NCBI RefSeq assembly: GCF_001043975.1
Contig: NZ_LABY01000132.1
Location: forward strand, 1-64,000
Direction: 5' to 3'
Source of the DNA: Methylobacterium variabile
Lineage (GTDB): Bacteria; Pseudomonadota; Alphaproteobacteria; Rhizobiales; Beijerinckiaceae
DNA length: 64,000 nt
In this document: positions 37,531 through 47,494 of the stretch, piece by piece
How positions within the stretch are numbered: the first letter of the stretch is position 1
Layout of the letters: the number at the start of each line of letters is the position of its first letter
Notes under the pieces: generated by a model
What the model saw: the letters and a program-made list of their open reading frames with translations, nothing else
What the model was told of the DNA's origin: nothing
Databases searched by the model: none
Program-made: the position numbers and the translations under genes

Positions 37531-38523
37531 CTACTCGGCCGCGGCCTGGCGCGGCGCCTCGCCGATCGCCAGGTTGGCCAGGTACTTCTCCGCCTCGAGG
37601 GCGGCCATGCAGCCCATGCCGGCAGCGGTGATCGCCTGCCGGTAGACGTCGTCGGTCACGTCGCCCGCCGCGAACACGCCCGGAATCGCCGTCATGGCGG
37701 TGCCCGGCGTCACCTCGAGGTAGCCGCCGGCCCGGAACGGGAGCTGGCCCTCGAACACGGAGGTCGCGGGCTGGTGGCCGATGGCGATGAACACGCCGTC
37801 GGCCTTGCGCTCGGTGATCGCCCCGGTGCGGGTGTCGCGCAGGCGGACATGGGTGACCGAAGGGGCCGGCTTCTCGCGGCCGCAGATCTCCTCGACCGCG
37901 TGGTTCCACACCACCTCGACGTTCGGGTGCTTGAACAGGCGCTCCTGCAGGATGCGCTCGGCCCGGAAACTGTCGCGGCGGTGCACCACCGTCACCTTGG
38001 AGGCGAGGTTGGCGAGGTAGAGCGCCTCCTCGACCGCGGTGTTGCCGCCGCCGACCACCACGACCTCCTTGCCGCGGAAGAAGAACCCGTCGCAGGTGGC
38101 GCAGGCCGAGACGCCGAAGCCCTGGAACTTCGCCTCGGAGGGCAGGCCGAGCCACTTCGCCTGGGCGCCAGTGGCGATGATGAGCGCGTCGCAGGTGAAG
38201 ACCGCGCCCGAATCGGCCTCGAGCCGGAACGGCCGCTGCGAGAGGTCGACCTTGGCGATGTATTCCGAGACGATCCGCGTGCCGACATGCTCGGCCTGGA
38301 GGCGCATCTGCTCCATCAGCCACGGACCCTGGATCGCGTCGGCGAAGCCCGGATAGTTCTCGACGTCGGTGGTGATCATCAGCTGGCCGCCGGGCTGGAA
38401 GCCCGAGATCAGCAGCGGCTCGACCATGGCGCGGGCGGCGTAGATCGCGGCGGTGTATCCGGCGGGGCCGGAGCCGATGATCACGAGCTTCTCGTGCTGG
38501 GGAGCCTGCGGGGTGGTGGGCAT
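37531..38523 (-). CDS. trxB: Thioredoxin reductase
   Basis: A 330-residue flavoprotein that reduces thioredoxin with NADPH. FAD-binding GSGPAGYTAAIYAAR is at the N-terminus. The redox-active CATC (Cys141, Cys144) follows, then the NADPH loop VVGGGNTAVEEAL. The closing GVFAAGDV segment binds FAD. The ATG is at 38523. It is 31 bases after the ELM1-family gene on the same strand and just upstream of the LsrB-like gene, a neighbourhood conserved in Hyphomicrobiales. Confidence 0.96.
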   Translation of the reverse strand: MPTTPQAPQHEKLVIIGSGPAGYTAAIYAARAMVEPLLISGFQPGGQLMITTDVENYPGFADAIQGPWLMEQMRLQAEHVGTRIVSEYIAKVDLSQRPFRLEADSGAVFTCDALIIATGAQAKWLGLPSEAKFQGFGVSACATCDGFFFRGKEVVVVGGGNTAVEEALYLANLASKVTVVHRRDSFRAERILQERLFKHPNVEVVWNHAVEEICGREKPAPSVTHVRLRDTRTGAITERKADGVFIAIGHQPATSVFEGQLPFRAGGYLEVTPGTAMTAIPGVFAAGDVTDDVYRQAITAAGMGCMAALEAEKYLANLAIGEAPRQAAAE

Positions 38524-38554
38524 GAGGGTCTCCGGGGCTGCCGCCGGTCAGGCT

Positions 38555-39556
38555 CTAACGAGCTTTGCGGCGGGCGAGCGCGTCGCGATGCCCCATATAG
38601 GCATTCGCCACAGCCTGCGCGATCGCGAGTGTCGAGTCTAAGGGCTTGGGCCGCAACGCTTCAACCCGTCCGTCGAAAGCATGCACAGTTCCTTGGCGTT
38701 TCAGCGCCGCGAAGAGCGGGCGGTGGCGGGCATAGAGGTTCGCCGGCTCGAACAAGAGCACCGGCGCCCCGGTGGCGCAGGCCTCCGTCACCATGTTGGC
38801 CGAATCGGCCGTCGCCACGACCGTGTCGGCGAGGGCCAGCAGGGCGAGGTAGGGATTCTCGCCGGCACCGTCCCAGAAGAAGCCCCCGCGGCGCCGGGCC
38901 AGCTCCGCGAGCCCTGCCCGCAAGGCCGGCGGGGTGCGGCGGGAGGCGGTGATCATCAGGCTCGCCCGCTCCGCCAGCTGCTCGAGCCCGGCGAGCAGGC
39001 GGTCGGCGTCGTTCCCCGAGAAGCGCCCGTGCCGGCTGTCGCCGCCGACCAGCACCGCCGCGCGCGGGGAGGGCAGGCCGGCGAGGCGCGGATCCGGCCT
39101 CGCCCGCGCCGCCGCCAAGCGCCCGGGCGAGACCGGGTGCGGCCCGGTCACCGTCACGATCACGTTGGCGCCGCGCAAGCGGTCGTGGGCCGGCACCCAG
39201 ATCAGGTCCGCGGCCCGCGGGCCGATGCGGGGATCGCGCAGGAACACCGTGAAGGTCCTGCCCCCCGAGCGGCGCTTGACCGCGCGCAGGGCCGGCACCG
39301 CCCGGCGGCCGGTCGCGACGGCGATGTCGGGCCAGGGGGGGGCGAGCGCCCGCTCGCGCGGATCGGCCGGGCCCCGGGGCGCGAGCCAGGAGAAGGGCGG
39401 CCGCGGTGCGATCGTGCGCTCCTCGGCCGCGATCCCGAGGGCCTCGGCGAGGCCGCGGCAGGGCGCGAGGTCGCCGGCCTTGCCGTCGGTGATCAGCCAG
39501 GCCGTGGTGCCGGCCGGCAGGAGACTGGCCGGTGAGGGGAGGGAGGAGGAGGCCAC
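38555..39556 (-). CDS. Mitochondrial fission ELM1 family protein
   Basis: A 333-residue member of the ELM1/DUF1022 family. It has the characteristic start [22 protein letters not shown], a glycosyltransferase-like two-lobed fold, and [20 protein letters not shown] near the C-terminus. The bacterial function is unknown; the plant homologue affects mitochondrial division. GTG at 39556 is chosen because the family similarity begins just after it; GGAG lies only two bases upstream. It is divergent from gltX, 105 bases away, and cotranscribed with trxB by position. Confidence 0.85.
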   Translation of the reverse strand: MASSSLPSPASLLPAGTTAWLITDGKAGDLAPCRGLAEALGIAAEERTIAPRPPFSWLAPRGPADPRERALAPPWPDIAVATGRRAVPALRAVKRRSGGRTFTVFLRDPRIGPRAADLIWVPAHDRLRGANVIVTVTGPHPVSPGRLAAARARPDPRLAGLPSPRAAVLVGGDSRHGRFSGNDADRLLAGLEQLAERASLMITASRRTPPALRAGLAELARRRGGFFWDGAGENPYLALLALADTVVATADSANMVTEACATGAPVLLFEPANLYARHRPLFAALKRQGTVHAFDGRVEALRPKPLDSTLAIAQAVANAYMGHRDALARRKAR

Positions 39557-39661
39557 GTCTCCGCGATGCGGCGGCGGGGCTCGGGCTGTCAAGCGTTGGG
39601 GCAGGGCACCGGACCACCGCCCGATTGCGCCGCGCTCCGCCGATGCTCTACGAGGACCGCC

Positions 39662-41008
39662 ATGGCACCCGTCGTTCGCTTCGCTCCCTCGCCCACCGGC
39701 TTCCTCCACATCGGCAATGCCCGGCCGGCCCTGTTCAACGCGCTGTTCGCGCGGCGGACGGGCGGGCAGTTCTGGCTGCGCCTCGACGACACCGATACGG
39801 CGCGCTCGACGCCCGAGTTCGCCGCGGCGATCGAGGAGGATCTGCGCTGGCTCGGCATCGTGCCGGACGGGACCTTTCGCCAGTCGGAGCGGCTCGCGGT
39901 CTACGACGCGGCCGCCGAGCGGTTGAAGGCGGCGGGCCGGCTCTACCCGGCCTACGAGACGCCGGACGAGCTGGAGCGCCGCCGCCGTCGCCAGCTCGGC
40001 CGCGGCCTGCCGCCGGTCTACGACCGCGCCGCCCTGAAGCTCACGCCTGAGGAGAAGGCCGCCCTCGAGGCCGAGGGGCGCCGGCCGCACTGGCGCTTCC
40101 GCCTCGATCCCGGCACAGTGACCTGGGACGACCTCGTGCGCGGACCGTGCCACGTCGAGGCCGACAGCCTCTCCGACCCGGTGCTGATCCGCGAGGACGG
40201 CAGCTACCTCTACACCCTGCCGTCGGTGGTCGACGACGCCGAGACCGGCGTGACCCACGTGATCCGGGGCGAGGACCACGTCACCAACACGGCAGTCCAG
40301 ATCCAGATCTTCTCCGCCCTTGGCGCACCAGTCCCGGTCTTTGCCCACCACAACCTGCTCACCACGGCGAGCGGCGAGGGGCTGTCGAAGCGCCTCGGCC
40401 ACCTCTCCCTGCGGGGCCTGCGCGCGGCCGGCTACGAGCCGATGGCCGTCGCGGCCTTGGCGGTGCTCACCGGCTCGGCCGAGGCGGTGCGGCCGGTCTC
40501 CGACCTCGACGAGCTCGCCGCCCTCGTCGACCTCGCCCATGTCTCGCGGGCCCCGGCGAAGTTCGATGAGCACGAACTCGACGGCCTCAACGCCCGCCTG
40601 GTCCACGGCCTGCCCTGCGCGGCGGTGGCGGACCGCCTCGCCGCCCTCGGCGTCCCGCCCGACCGGGCCGAGGCGTTCTGGGAGGTGGTGCGGGCGAACC
40701 TGACCCGTGTCTCCGACGCCGCCGAGTGGTGGCGGGTGGTGCAGGGCCCGTTGACGCCGGTGACCGGCGAGACGCCGGACCTCCTCGCGGTCGCCCGCCA
40801 AGCGCTGCCGCCGGAGCCGTGGGATTCCGGCACCTGGAAGCAGGTGACGGACGGCGTGCGCACCGCCACCGGCCTCAAGGGCAAGGCGCTGTTCCTGCCC
40901 TTACGCCTCGCGCTGACGGGCCTGGATCACGGTCCCGACCTCGCCGGCCTGCTGCCGCTGATCGGGCGCGAGCGAGCATTGGCAAGGTTGAGCGGGGAGA
41001 CGGCTTGA
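39662..41008 (+). CDS. gltX: Glutamate--tRNA ligase
   Basis: A 448-residue class I aminoacyl-tRNA synthetase. The HIGH motif is HIGN in [15 protein letters not shown], and the KMSKS motif is GLSKR in [12 protein letters not shown]. It charges tRNA-Glu in the cytoplasm. Alphaproteobacteria often carry two gltX genes, one of which may also charge tRNA-Gln. This is the shorter type. The ATG is at 39662; the in-frame upstream ORF lacks similarity. It is followed by a large inverted repeat. Confidence 0.95.
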   Translation: MAPVVRFAPSPTGFLHIGNARPALFNALFARRTGGQFWLRLDDTDTARSTPEFAAAIEEDLRWLGIVPDGTFRQSERLAVYDAAAERLKAAGRLYPAYETPDELERRRRRQLGRGLPPVYDRAALKLTPEEKAALEAEGRRPHWRFRLDPGTVTWDDLVRGPCHVEADSLSDPVLIREDGSYLYTLPSVVDDAETGVTHVIRGEDHVTNTAVQIQIFSALGAPVPVFAHHNLLTTASGEGLSKRLGHLSLRGLRAAGYEPMAVAALAVLTGSAEAVRPVSDLDELAALVDLAHVSRAPAKFDEHELDGLNARLVHGLPCAAVADRLAALGVPPDRAEAFWEVVRANLTRVSDAAEWWRVVQGPLTPVTGETPDLLAVARQALPPEPWDSGTWKQVTDGVRTATGLKGKALFLPLRLALTGLDHGPDLAGLLPLIGRERALARLSGETA

Positions 41009-41054
41009 GGGCGGGCGTTCTGCCAAGCGAGGGCTCGTTTCGCCGACACCTCTC

Positions 41055-41196
41055 CGTCATCCCGGGGCTCGCCGAAGGCGAGAACCCGGGATCCATAGCC
41101 GCTGACGTTGAAGAACGAGGCGGAGTGCGACTCGCTTCATCCTGAAGCGTCAGCGGTTATGGATCCCGGATTCCGCTGCGCGGCCCCGGGATGACG
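41055..41196. repeat. Large inverted repeat (GTCATCCCGGG-type element)
   Basis: Two arms face each other. CGTCATCCCGGGGC at 41055-41068 is the exact complement of 41183-41196, and a 22-base segment at 41086-41107 matches 41148-41169 with one mismatch. The centre is 40 bases. The GTCATCCCGGG...CCCGGGATGAC wording is shared by short dispersed repeats in many alphaproteobacteria. It sits between convergent gltX and amidase genes. Confidence 0.75.
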
Positions 41197-41279
41197 AGGG
41201 AGGGTGTCGGGTCCGTCGCGCGACATCGTCCCTCGCCCTGGGGATTGCGCGACGAACCTCAGTCGCAGCTGCCCTCTGA

Positions 41280-42689
41280 CTACTCCACCATCGGCCAAGG
41301 CCGCAGCGCCGGCCGGATCCGCTCGAACGCCCGGGCCAGCCGCAGCACGCCGACATCGTCGAAGCGCCTTCCGGCGATCTGCAGGCCGACCGGCAGCCCC
41401 TCCGGCGTGAAGCCCGCCGGCACAGAGATCGCCGGCTGCTCCGACATGTTGAACGGCACCGTGTAGGCGATGTGCGCCATCGCCCGGGCCGGGTCGTTGG
41501 TGGGCGAGGCGTGCTCGGCCGGGAAGGGAGGGTTCGGCGAGACTGGGCCGATCAGGAAATCGTACGGCCGGATCGCCGCCAGCGCGGCGTCGCGCATCGC
41601 CGCCATCTGGCTCATGCCGTGGAAGACGGCCGCCCCGCTCAAGTCCCGGCCGCCCGCCGCCCAGTCGCGGATGAAGGGCAGCACGCGCGCGCGCCGCGCC
41701 TCGTCCAGGGCCTCGATGTCGAGGGAGGCGCGCTGGCGCCAGAACAGGTCGAGCCCGTCGAGCATCGCCTGCGTCAGGAACGGCCGGACCGGCTCGACCA
41801 CGGCGCCGGCCGCGGCGAGGAGGCGCGCCGCCGCCTCCACCACGTCGCGGTTGGCGGGATCGAGCGGGAGGCCGGCGCCGGCCTCCATCACCAGGCCTAG
41901 GCGCAGGCCCTTCAGGTTCAGGCCGTCGAGGTCGCCCCAGGGCAGGTCGGCGGGCGGCAGGGCGGTGGCGTCGCGCGCGTCGGGGCGGCTCAAGGTCCGC
42001 ATCATCAGCGCCGTGTCGGCGACGGTGCGGGTGAGGGGCCCGGCGCAGCGGCCGTAATAGGGCGGGTCGATCGGCACGCGGCCGTGGCTGGGCTTGAGCC
42101 CGACGACGCCGCACCAGGCCGCCGGCAGCCGCACCGAGCCGCCGATGTCGGTGCCGAGATGGAGCGGGCCGTAGCCCGCGGCGGCGGCCGCGCCCGAGCC
42201 GGCCGAGGAGCCGCCCGGGCCCCTGGCGGGGTCCCAGGGGTTGCGGGTGAGCGGATGGAAGCTCGACAGCCCCGAGGACAGCATGCCGTAATCCGGCATG
42301 GTGGTCTTGGCGAAGATCACCGCGCCGTCCTCGCGCAGGCGGGCGGCGGGCGGGGCGTCGATCGGGCTCGGCGCCGCGTCGTGCCGGGCGCCGGTGCCGA
42401 GCGGCATCGGCACGCCCTCCGTCGCGACGTTCTCCTTGACCGTGACCGGCACCCCGTCGAGGGGCAGGGCCTCGCCGCGCATCCAGCGTGCCTCGGAGGA
42501 GCGGGCCGCCGCCAGCGCCTGCTCCGGCGCGAAGGCGTAGAGCGCCCGCAAGGTCGGCTCGGCGGTCTCGGCCCGGGCGATCACCGCCTCGATCACCGCG
42601 ACGGGGGAGAGGGCGCGGCGGGCGTAGAGGGCGAGGAGATCGGTGGCGGGAAGGTCGCCGAGGTGGGCGGCTGGGGGCTGGTGGTCCAT
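41280..42689 (-). CDS. Amidase (amidase signature family)
   Basis: A 469-residue amidase with the Ser-cisSer-Lys triad: VPVTVKENVATEG (Lys), GGSSAGSGAAAAAG (cis-Ser) and GTDIGGSVRLPA (nucleophile Ser). It hydrolyses a carboxamide to acid and ammonia. The exact substrate is unknown, and it is not GatA because no gatB or gatC adjoins. I chose ATG at 42689 (MDHQPPAAHLGDLP); the frame extends 53 residues upstream without similarity. The Smr-like gene ends 5 bases before it on the same strand, so they may be cotranscribed. Confidence 0.88.
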   Translation of the reverse strand: MDHQPPAAHLGDLPATDLLALYARRALSPVAVIEAVIARAETAEPTLRALYAFAPEQALAAARSSEARWMRGEALPLDGVPVTVKENVATEGVPMPLGTGARHDAAPSPIDAPPAARLREDGAVIFAKTTMPDYGMLSSGLSSFHPLTRNPWDPARGPGGSSAGSGAAAAAGYGPLHLGTDIGGSVRLPAAWCGVVGLKPSHGRVPIDPPYYGRCAGPLTRTVADTALMMRTLSRPDARDATALPPADLPWGDLDGLNLKGLRLGLVMEAGAGLPLDPANRDVVEAAARLLAAAGAVVEPVRPFLTQAMLDGLDLFWRQRASLDIEALDEARRARVLPFIRDWAAGGRDLSGAAVFHGMSQMAAMRDAALAAIRPYDFLIGPVSPNPPFPAEHASPTNDPARAMAHIAYTVPFNMSEQPAISVPAGFTPEGLPVGLQIAGRRFDDVGVLRLARAFERIRPALRPWPMVE

Positions 42690-42693
42690 CGGC

Positions 42694-43041
42694 TCAGCGG
42701 GTCTCGGGTGTCTTGTCGGGCCGGCCCGCCAGGGCGACGTAGAAGCCGAGGCCGTCCTGGGCCGGCAGGGTCTGGAGCCGGTCGACCCAGCCGCGGCGCT
42801 TGGCGTCGAGGAGCAGGCGGCCGATCGGCTGAAAAAGGGTCTCGCCACCGCCGGGCGTCGGTCCGTCGAGGCGCACCGCCACGGTCTTGCCCTTGGCGAA
42901 GCGGCTGCGCTCCAGCATGTCGGTCAGCGAGGCCTCGGCCTGGGGCCGGGGCGCGCCGCGCAGGTCGAGCACCGACTCCGCGTCGGTCACCCCGAGGGTG
43001 CCGCGCAGCTTGTTGGCATAGAATTCGTCGAAATGGGGCAA
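42694..43041 (-). CDS. Small Smr-like protein
   Basis: 115 residues if translation begins at TTG 43041. ESVLDLRGAPRPQAEASL resembles the DLHGxxxxxA opening of Smr domains. It is followed by a strand and Gly-rich turn (VRLDGPTPGGG), a helix and a final strand (GFYVALAG). This is a likely but weak match to the MutS-associated Smr fold, a nuclease or nucleic-acid-binding module. No ATG or GTG is available near the likely start, and no strong ribosome site is seen. It lies 14 bases after the Uma2 gene and 4 bases before the amidase start. Confidence 0.5.
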   Translation of the reverse strand: MPHFDEFYANKLRGTLGVTDAESVLDLRGAPRPQAEASLTDMLERSRFAKGKTVAVRLDGPTPGGGETLFQPIGRLLLDAKRRGWVDRLQTLPAQDGLGFYVALAGRPDKTPETR

Positions 43042-43055
43042 GGGCGGCTCGGGCG

Positions 43056-43622
43056 TCAGAGGGGAACGTCTTCGTAGAGGGCGGCGACCGGAATTGCCCC
43101 GTCGAGGTCCGGCAGCGGGATCACGTCGTCCCGACCGAGGACGCGCACGGCCGCATCCGGTCCGTTTCCCCGCGACCACAGCTCGACCCGGGCCTCGTCG
43201 GAATAGACGATCAGGTAGGCGCGCAGGGTCTGGAGGCCCTGATAAAACGCCGCCTTGCGGCCCCGGTCGTTGTGCATGGTGGACGGTGACAGCGCCTCGG
43301 CGACGACGAGCGGGTCGCGGGCGGAGCCGTCCGGCAGAAGCGGGCCGCACCGGACGACGACATTGGGGATCGGCGCGTAATCGTCGACGAAGTCGTTGCG
43401 CAGTCCGAGCCCGGGCAGGACCCGGCAGCCGAACTTCGCGGCGAGCGGGCGCGAGGCGCCGACGAGGTTGCTGACGATCACCTGATGACGCTCGCCCGGC
43501 GGCGCCATCAGCACGGCCTCGCCGTCGAGCAGCTCCCAGCGCTCCTCGTCCGGGCGGTCGCGGATCATCTCAAGGAATTCGGCGACCCGCATCCGCGGGG
43601 CGCGCCGCAGCGCGAGCGACAT
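43056..43622 (-). CDS. Uma2 family endonuclease-like protein
   Basis: A 188-residue Uma2/DUF820 protein with a PD-(D/E)XK nuclease-like fold. WELLDGEAVLMAPPG, then IPNVVVRC and DPLVVAEALSPST contain the acidic core, and KAAFYQGLQTLRAYLIVYSDEARVELW follows. The family is abundant in cyanobacteria and alphaproteobacteria. Its role is not established, though mobile-element or nuclease function is suspected. ATG at 43622 with AGGGAG five bases upstream is preferred over GTG at 43625. It leads the small run Uma2, Smr-like, amidase. Confidence 0.85.
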   Translation of the reverse strand: MSLALRRAPRMRVAEFLEMIRDRPDEERWELLDGEAVLMAPPGERHQVIVSNLVGASRPLAAKFGCRVLPGLGLRNDFVDDYAPIPNVVVRCGPLLPDGSARDPLVVAEALSPSTMHNDRGRKAAFYQGLQTLRAYLIVYSDEARVELWSRGNGPDAAVRVLGRDDVIPLPDLDGAIPVAALYEDVPL

Positions 43623-43753
43623 CACGGCTCCCTGTCACCGCCACGATGGTAGCACCGGGCGGGGACGCGCGACAGCCTGCGGCGGCGCAGCGCGGCACCG
43701 CGACCGGGGGTCGGGCGCGATGCCGCAAGTCCGATACCGCAAGTCTGGAGAGC

Positions 43754-45187
43754 TTACGCCCCGTGCACCAGCACGTTGCGGAACTGCCAGGGATCGCTCT
43801 CGTCGATGTCCTCAGGGAAGAGGCCGGGGCGGCCGGAGAGCGGGGTCCAGTCGGTGTAGACCCCGACCACGGGACCGAGATACGGCAGCTGCACCTCGAG
43901 GCAGCGGCGGAAATCGACCTCGTCGGCCTCGACGATGCCGGCCTCGGGGTTCTCGAGCGCCCAGACCATGCCGGCGAGCACCGCCGAGGTCACCTGCAGG
44001 CCGGTGGCGTTCTGGTAGGGGGCGATCCGCCGGGTCTCCTCGATGGAGAGCTGCGAGCCGTACCAGTAGGCGTTCTTGCCGTGGCCGTAGAGCAGCACGC
44101 CGAGCTCGTCGATGCCGTCGACGATCTCGTTCTCGTCGAGGATGTGGTGCTTCTCCTGCACCTTGCCGGCCTGGCCCCACATCTCGTGCAGCGACAGCAC
44201 CGCCTCGTTGCAGGGATGGTAGGCGTAGTGGCAGGTCGGCCGGTAGGCCGCCTTACCGTCCTGGCGCACCGTGTAGTAGTCGGCGATGGAGATCGCCTCG
44301 TTGTGGGTGACGAGGAAGCCGAACTGCGCCTGCGCGGTCGGGGTCCAGGAGCGCACGCGGGTGTCGGCGCCGGGCTGGAGCAGGTAGATCGCCGGCGCGT
44401 CGTTCGGGAGGGTGCGGCCGTTCTCCGGCATCCAGGTCTCGTGGGTGCCCCAGCCGAGCTCCGCCGGCTGGTTGCCCTCGGAGACGAAGCCCTCGACCGA
44501 CCAGGTGTTGACGAAGACGCCCTGCGGCTTCTCGGACTTGGCGCGCTGGGTGTCGCGCTCGGCGATGTGGATGCCCTTGACGCCGGTCTCGCGCATCAGC
44601 GCGGCCCACTCCTCGCGGGTCTTCGGCTCGGGCGTCTGCAGGCCGAGATCGGCCGCGACGTTGAGGAGCGCCTGCTTGACGAACCAAGACACCATGCCGG
44701 GATTGGCGCCGCAGCACGACACCGCGGTCGGACCGCCCGGCTTGCGGCGGCGCGCGTCGAGGATCTGCTCGCGCAGCGCGTAGTTGGTGCGGTCGGCGGG
44801 GCCGGCGTTCTTGTCGAAGTAGAAGCCCGGCCACGGCTCGGCGACGGTGTCGATGTAGAGCGCGCCGATCTCGCGGCACAGCTCCATGATGTCCCGCGAC
44901 GAGGTGTCGACCGAGAGGTTGACGCAGAAGCCCTGGCCGCCGCCCTCGGTGAGGAGCGGGGTGAGCACCTGGCGGTAGTTGTCCTTGGTCAGCGCCACCT
45001 GCTCGAAGCGCAGGCCGTGCTTGTCGGCGAGCGCCTTGTGGGCGTCCGACGGCTCCACCACCGTGAACCGGGCCTTGTCGTAGGTGAAGTGGCGCTCGAT
45101 CAGGGGCAGGGTGCCCCGGCCGATCGAGCCGAAGCCGATCATCACGATGGGGCCGCTGATGCGGCCGTGGACGGGCCAGTCGGTCAT
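43754..45187 (-). CDS. hss: Homospermidine synthase
   Basis: A 477-residue NAD-dependent enzyme that makes homospermidine from putrescine, the main long polyamine of many alphaproteobacteria. The start MTDWPVHGRISGPIVMIGFGSIGRGTLPL (here in part), VSCCGANPGMVSWFVKQAL and the ending region match the family, with the Rossmann GFGSIG. I chose ATG at 45187, which gives the usual N-terminus. A TTG at 45196 is in frame and closer to GGAG. A perfect 7-bp palindrome (45232-45246) lies in its leader. Confidence 0.94.
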   Translation of the reverse strand: MTDWPVHGRISGPIVMIGFGSIGRGTLPLIERHFTYDKARFTVVEPSDAHKALADKHGLRFEQVALTKDNYRQVLTPLLTEGGGQGFCVNLSVDTSSRDIMELCREIGALYIDTVAEPWPGFYFDKNAGPADRTNYALREQILDARRRKPGGPTAVSCCGANPGMVSWFVKQALLNVAADLGLQTPEPKTREEWAALMRETGVKGIHIAERDTQRAKSEKPQGVFVNTWSVEGFVSEGNQPAELGWGTHETWMPENGRTLPNDAPAIYLLQPGADTRVRSWTPTAQAQFGFLVTHNEAISIADYYTVRQDGKAAYRPTCHYAYHPCNEAVLSLHEMWGQAGKVQEKHHILDENEIVDGIDELGVLLYGHGKNAYWYGSQLSIEETRRIAPYQNATGLQVTSAVLAGMVWALENPEAGIVEADEVDFRRCLEVQLPYLGPVVGVYTDWTPLSGRPGLFPEDIDESDPWQFRNVLVHGA

Positions 45188-45513
45188 GGCGCTCAAGGTC
45201 TCCGGATGGTGTTGCGGTGTGTCCCGCCTGTGGGGAGAGTCTCCCCGAGCCGGTCGGCTCGCCTAGCAGGCCAGCATGACGCGCGGGCGACGGGCTGATT
45301 GACGCCTCGGGTCCCCCGGGTCAACCCCGGCTCAAGCCCTTGGCGCACAACACTGAAGCGTAACCGCGAGGTTAACCGGGCCCTCCGATTCGCCATGCCG
45401 GATTCGCATGGCGCCGCTGCAGCCGCGTCGCTTGTGTGCAGCGCGGCGGCGACCATATTGCAATGCAACAAGAACACCGGAAACGCCCGCGCGCAATCTC
45501 ACAGGAGATCCCG
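45188..45513. other. Intergenic region between divergent hss and small gene
   Basis: 326 bases. GGGGAGA-g-TCTCCCC at 45232-45246 is a perfect palindrome in the hss leader. The rest, up to AGGAG at 45503, holds the promoter of the small gene; CATATTGCAATG near 45452-45463 is an AT-richer spot. No other gene is supported. Confidence 0.4.
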
Positions 45514-45726
45514 ATGCTCGCGGTCATCACCCACTCGCTTATCACCCCCGCCGAGGAGCGCTCCGACATGGAGCCCGGCTTCCTCACCCTCATCAGCCGC
45601 ATCGTCCACGCGGTCCACGACGCCAACCTGCGCCGCCAGGAGCGCCAGATCGGCGAGTTCGTGGAGACCCGCGGCGGCCGCATCACCGACGATCTCGAGC
45701 GCCAGATCGGCCAGTACTTCTGCTGA
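45514..45726 (+). CDS. Small hypothetical protein
   Basis: A 70-residue protein: a Met-rich start (MLAVITHSLITPAEERSDMEP), then an amphipathic helix (FLTLISRIVHAVHDANLRRQERQ) and a charged C-terminus ending RQIGQYFC. I do not recognise a family. It looks soluble or membrane-peripheral and has one terminal Cys. ATG at 45514 has AGGAG seven bases upstream, a strong site. A clear terminator follows at 45772, which supports a real short transcript. Confidence 0.7.
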   Translation: MLAVITHSLITPAEERSDMEPGFLTLISRIVHAVHDANLRRQERQIGEFVETRGGRITDDLERQIGQYFC

Positions 45727-45771
45727 TCTCTCGCGCCCCGGTTCGCCGGGGTGACGCTCGATCGTTCAAGC

Positions 45772-45812
45772 AAGGCGCCAGGGGCGAGACATCGCCCCTC
45801 GGGCGCCTTCTT
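45772..45812 (+). terminator. Terminator of the small gene at 45514
   Basis: AAGGCGCC at 45772-45779 pairs with GGCGCCTT at 45802-45809, and inside them AGGGGCGA pairs with TCGCCCCT (45780-45787 with 45792-45799). Loop GACA, then CTTCTTCG. A shorter CCCCGG/CCGGGG hairpin lies just before it. Confidence 0.7.
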
Positions 45813-45920
45813 CGTGTCCGGGGTCGTTCGTCGACGAGGCGAGCATCGCATGACCCACGGACTCGATCACGGTGAAGTCCGGTCAGGAGCGGTGCTCCCG
45901 GAACGGTGATCCGCCTCAGG

Positions 45921-47099
45921 TCAATCCCCGACCAGGGCAAGATCATCCCGGTGCACCATCGCGGCGCGTCCCGGATAGCCCAGCACCGCCTCGATCTCCC
46001 GGCTGGAGCGCCCGAGGATGCGGGCCGCGTCGTCGCTGTCGTAGGCGACGAGGCCGCGGGCGAGCACCGCGCCGTCCTCGGCCCGGATCGTCACCGCATC
46101 GCCGCGGCTGAAGCTGCCCTCGACCCGCCTGACGCCGACCGGAAGCAGGCTCGCCCCGCCCTGGAGCGCGCGCGCCGCGCCGGCGTCGATCGTCAGGGTG
46201 CCGCGCGGCTCCAGCGAGCCGGCGATCCAGGTCTTGCGGGCGGCTCCCGGCGTCGAGCCGGCGAGGAACCACGAGCAGCGCGCGCCGCCCGCCACCGCCT
46301 TGAGCGGGTTCTTGCCCCGCCCGTCGGCGATCATCATGTGGGTGCCGCCCGAGACCGCGATCTTGGCCGCCTCGACCTTGGTGCGCATGCCGCCGCGGGA
46401 CAGTTCCGAGGCCGGGCCCCCTGCCATCGCGTCGATCTCCGGGGTGATCCGGGCGATCACCGGCAGGTGCTCGGCGCTCGGATCGCTCGCCGGCGGGGCG
46501 GTGTAGAGCCCGTCGATGTCGGAGAACAGCACCAGCAGGTCGGCGCCGATCATCGTGGCGACCCGGGCGGCGAGGCGGTCGTTGTCGCCGTAGCGGATCT
46601 CGGAGGTCGCCACGGTGTCGTTCTCGTTGATCACCGGGACGGCGCGCTCCTCCAGGAGCTTCAGGGTGGTGGCCCGCGCGTTGAGGTAGCGCCGACGCTC
46701 CTCAGTGTCCTGCGGCGTCACCAGGATCTGGCCGGCGACGATGCCGTGGTGAGCCAGCGCCTCCGACCAGTGCCGGGCCAGCGCGATCTGCCCCACCGCC
46801 GCCGCGGCCTGGCTCTCCTCGAGGCGCAGGGCTCCGGGCCCGAAGCCCAGCACCGTGCGCCCCAGCGCGATCGAGCCGGAGGAGACCACCAGTACGTCGA
46901 CGCCGCGCCCGTGCAGGTCGGCGATGTCCTCGGCGAGCGCCGCGAGCCAGGCGTGCCGCAGCCGCCCCCGAGCCCGGTCGACGAGAAGCGCCGAGCCGAC
47001 CTTCAGGACGACGCGGCGGAACTGATCGAGGGTGGGGGTGAGGGAAGAGGTGTCCTGGGCGCTGGTCGCGGGAGACGTGAGCATGGAACCGGAGGTCAT
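45921..47099 (-). CDS. proB: Glutamate 5-kinase
   Basis: A 392-residue enzyme that phosphorylates glutamate for proline synthesis. The amino-acid kinase domain has [11 protein letters not shown] and [11 protein letters not shown] near the N-terminus, [21 protein letters not shown], and [15 protein letters not shown]-terminal PUA domain (about residues 295-370) matches the long form. The ATG at 47099 overlaps the vapC stop by four bases; a second in-frame ATG at 47084 may be the original start. No proA is seen downstream. Confidence 0.95.
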   Translation of the reverse strand: MTSGSMLTSPATSAQDTSSLTPTLDQFRRVVLKVGSALLVDRARGRLRHAWLAALAEDIADLHGRGVDVLVVSSGSIALGRTVLGFGPGALRLEESQAAAAVGQIALARHWSEALAHHGIVAGQILVTPQDTEERRRYLNARATTLKLLEERAVPVINENDTVATSEIRYGDNDRLAARVATMIGADLLVLFSDIDGLYTAPPASDPSAEHLPVIARITPEIDAMAGGPASELSRGGMRTKVEAAKIAVSGGTHMMIADGRGKNPLKAVAGGARCSWFLAGSTPGAARKTWIAGSLEPRGTLTIDAGAARALQGGASLLPVGVRRVEGSFSRGDAVTIRAEDGAVLARGLVAYDSDDAARILGRSSREIEAVLGYPGRAAMVHRDDLALVGD

Positions 47100-47494
47100 G
47101 GTGCGGCAGGGATGAGGTCCGTGTGGACGAAGTCGTTCCCCTTGAAGAGGAGCGGCAGATTCTGGGTCCTCGCCACGGCGTAAGCCATGCAGTCGCCCAT
47201 GTTCAACCGCGCCGGATGCCCGCGACCGCGGCCGAAGCGGAGAAAAGCGTCGGTGGCGGCGCGAAACATCCGGCGGTCGAAGTCGATCGGGCGGATGGAG
47301 GGGACCGACAGCAGGCCGTCGAGGAATCTCGTGGCTCCGCCAAGCAGGCGGGCTTCGAGAACCATGTGGGTCTCGACCAGCGTCGGCATCCCGACGACCG
47401 CGGCACCGCTCGCGGCGATGATCCGCGAGAATGCCTCGCTCTCCGCCTCGTCCAGCGCGACTGCGACGAGCGCCGACGTGTCGAGGGCGATCAT
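47096..47494 (-). CDS. vapC: VapC-type PIN-domain toxin
   Basis: A 132-residue PIN-domain ribonuclease, the toxin of a type II pair. The acidic residues are D5 (LDTSAL), E41 (ETHMVLEAR), D101 (NMGDCMA) and D121 (KGNDFVHTD). All four expected positions are filled, so it should be active. VapC toxins usually cut tRNA or rRNA. The start overlaps the antitoxin stop (ATGA), and its stop overlaps the proB start (ATGA). This links the toxin to the proB transcript. Confidence 0.88.
   Translation of the reverse strand: MIALDTSALVAVALDEAESEAFSRIIAASGAAVVGMPTLVETHMVLEARLLGGATRFLDGLLSVPSIRPIDFDRRMFRAATDAFLRFGRGRGHPARLNMGDCMAYAVARTQNLPLLFKGNDFVHTDLIPAAP

Noticed and set aside
43720..44310. A 196-codon plus-strand frame antisense to hss
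   Set aside because: It has an Arg/Pro-rich composition and overlaps an established gene. No start or ribosome site supports it.
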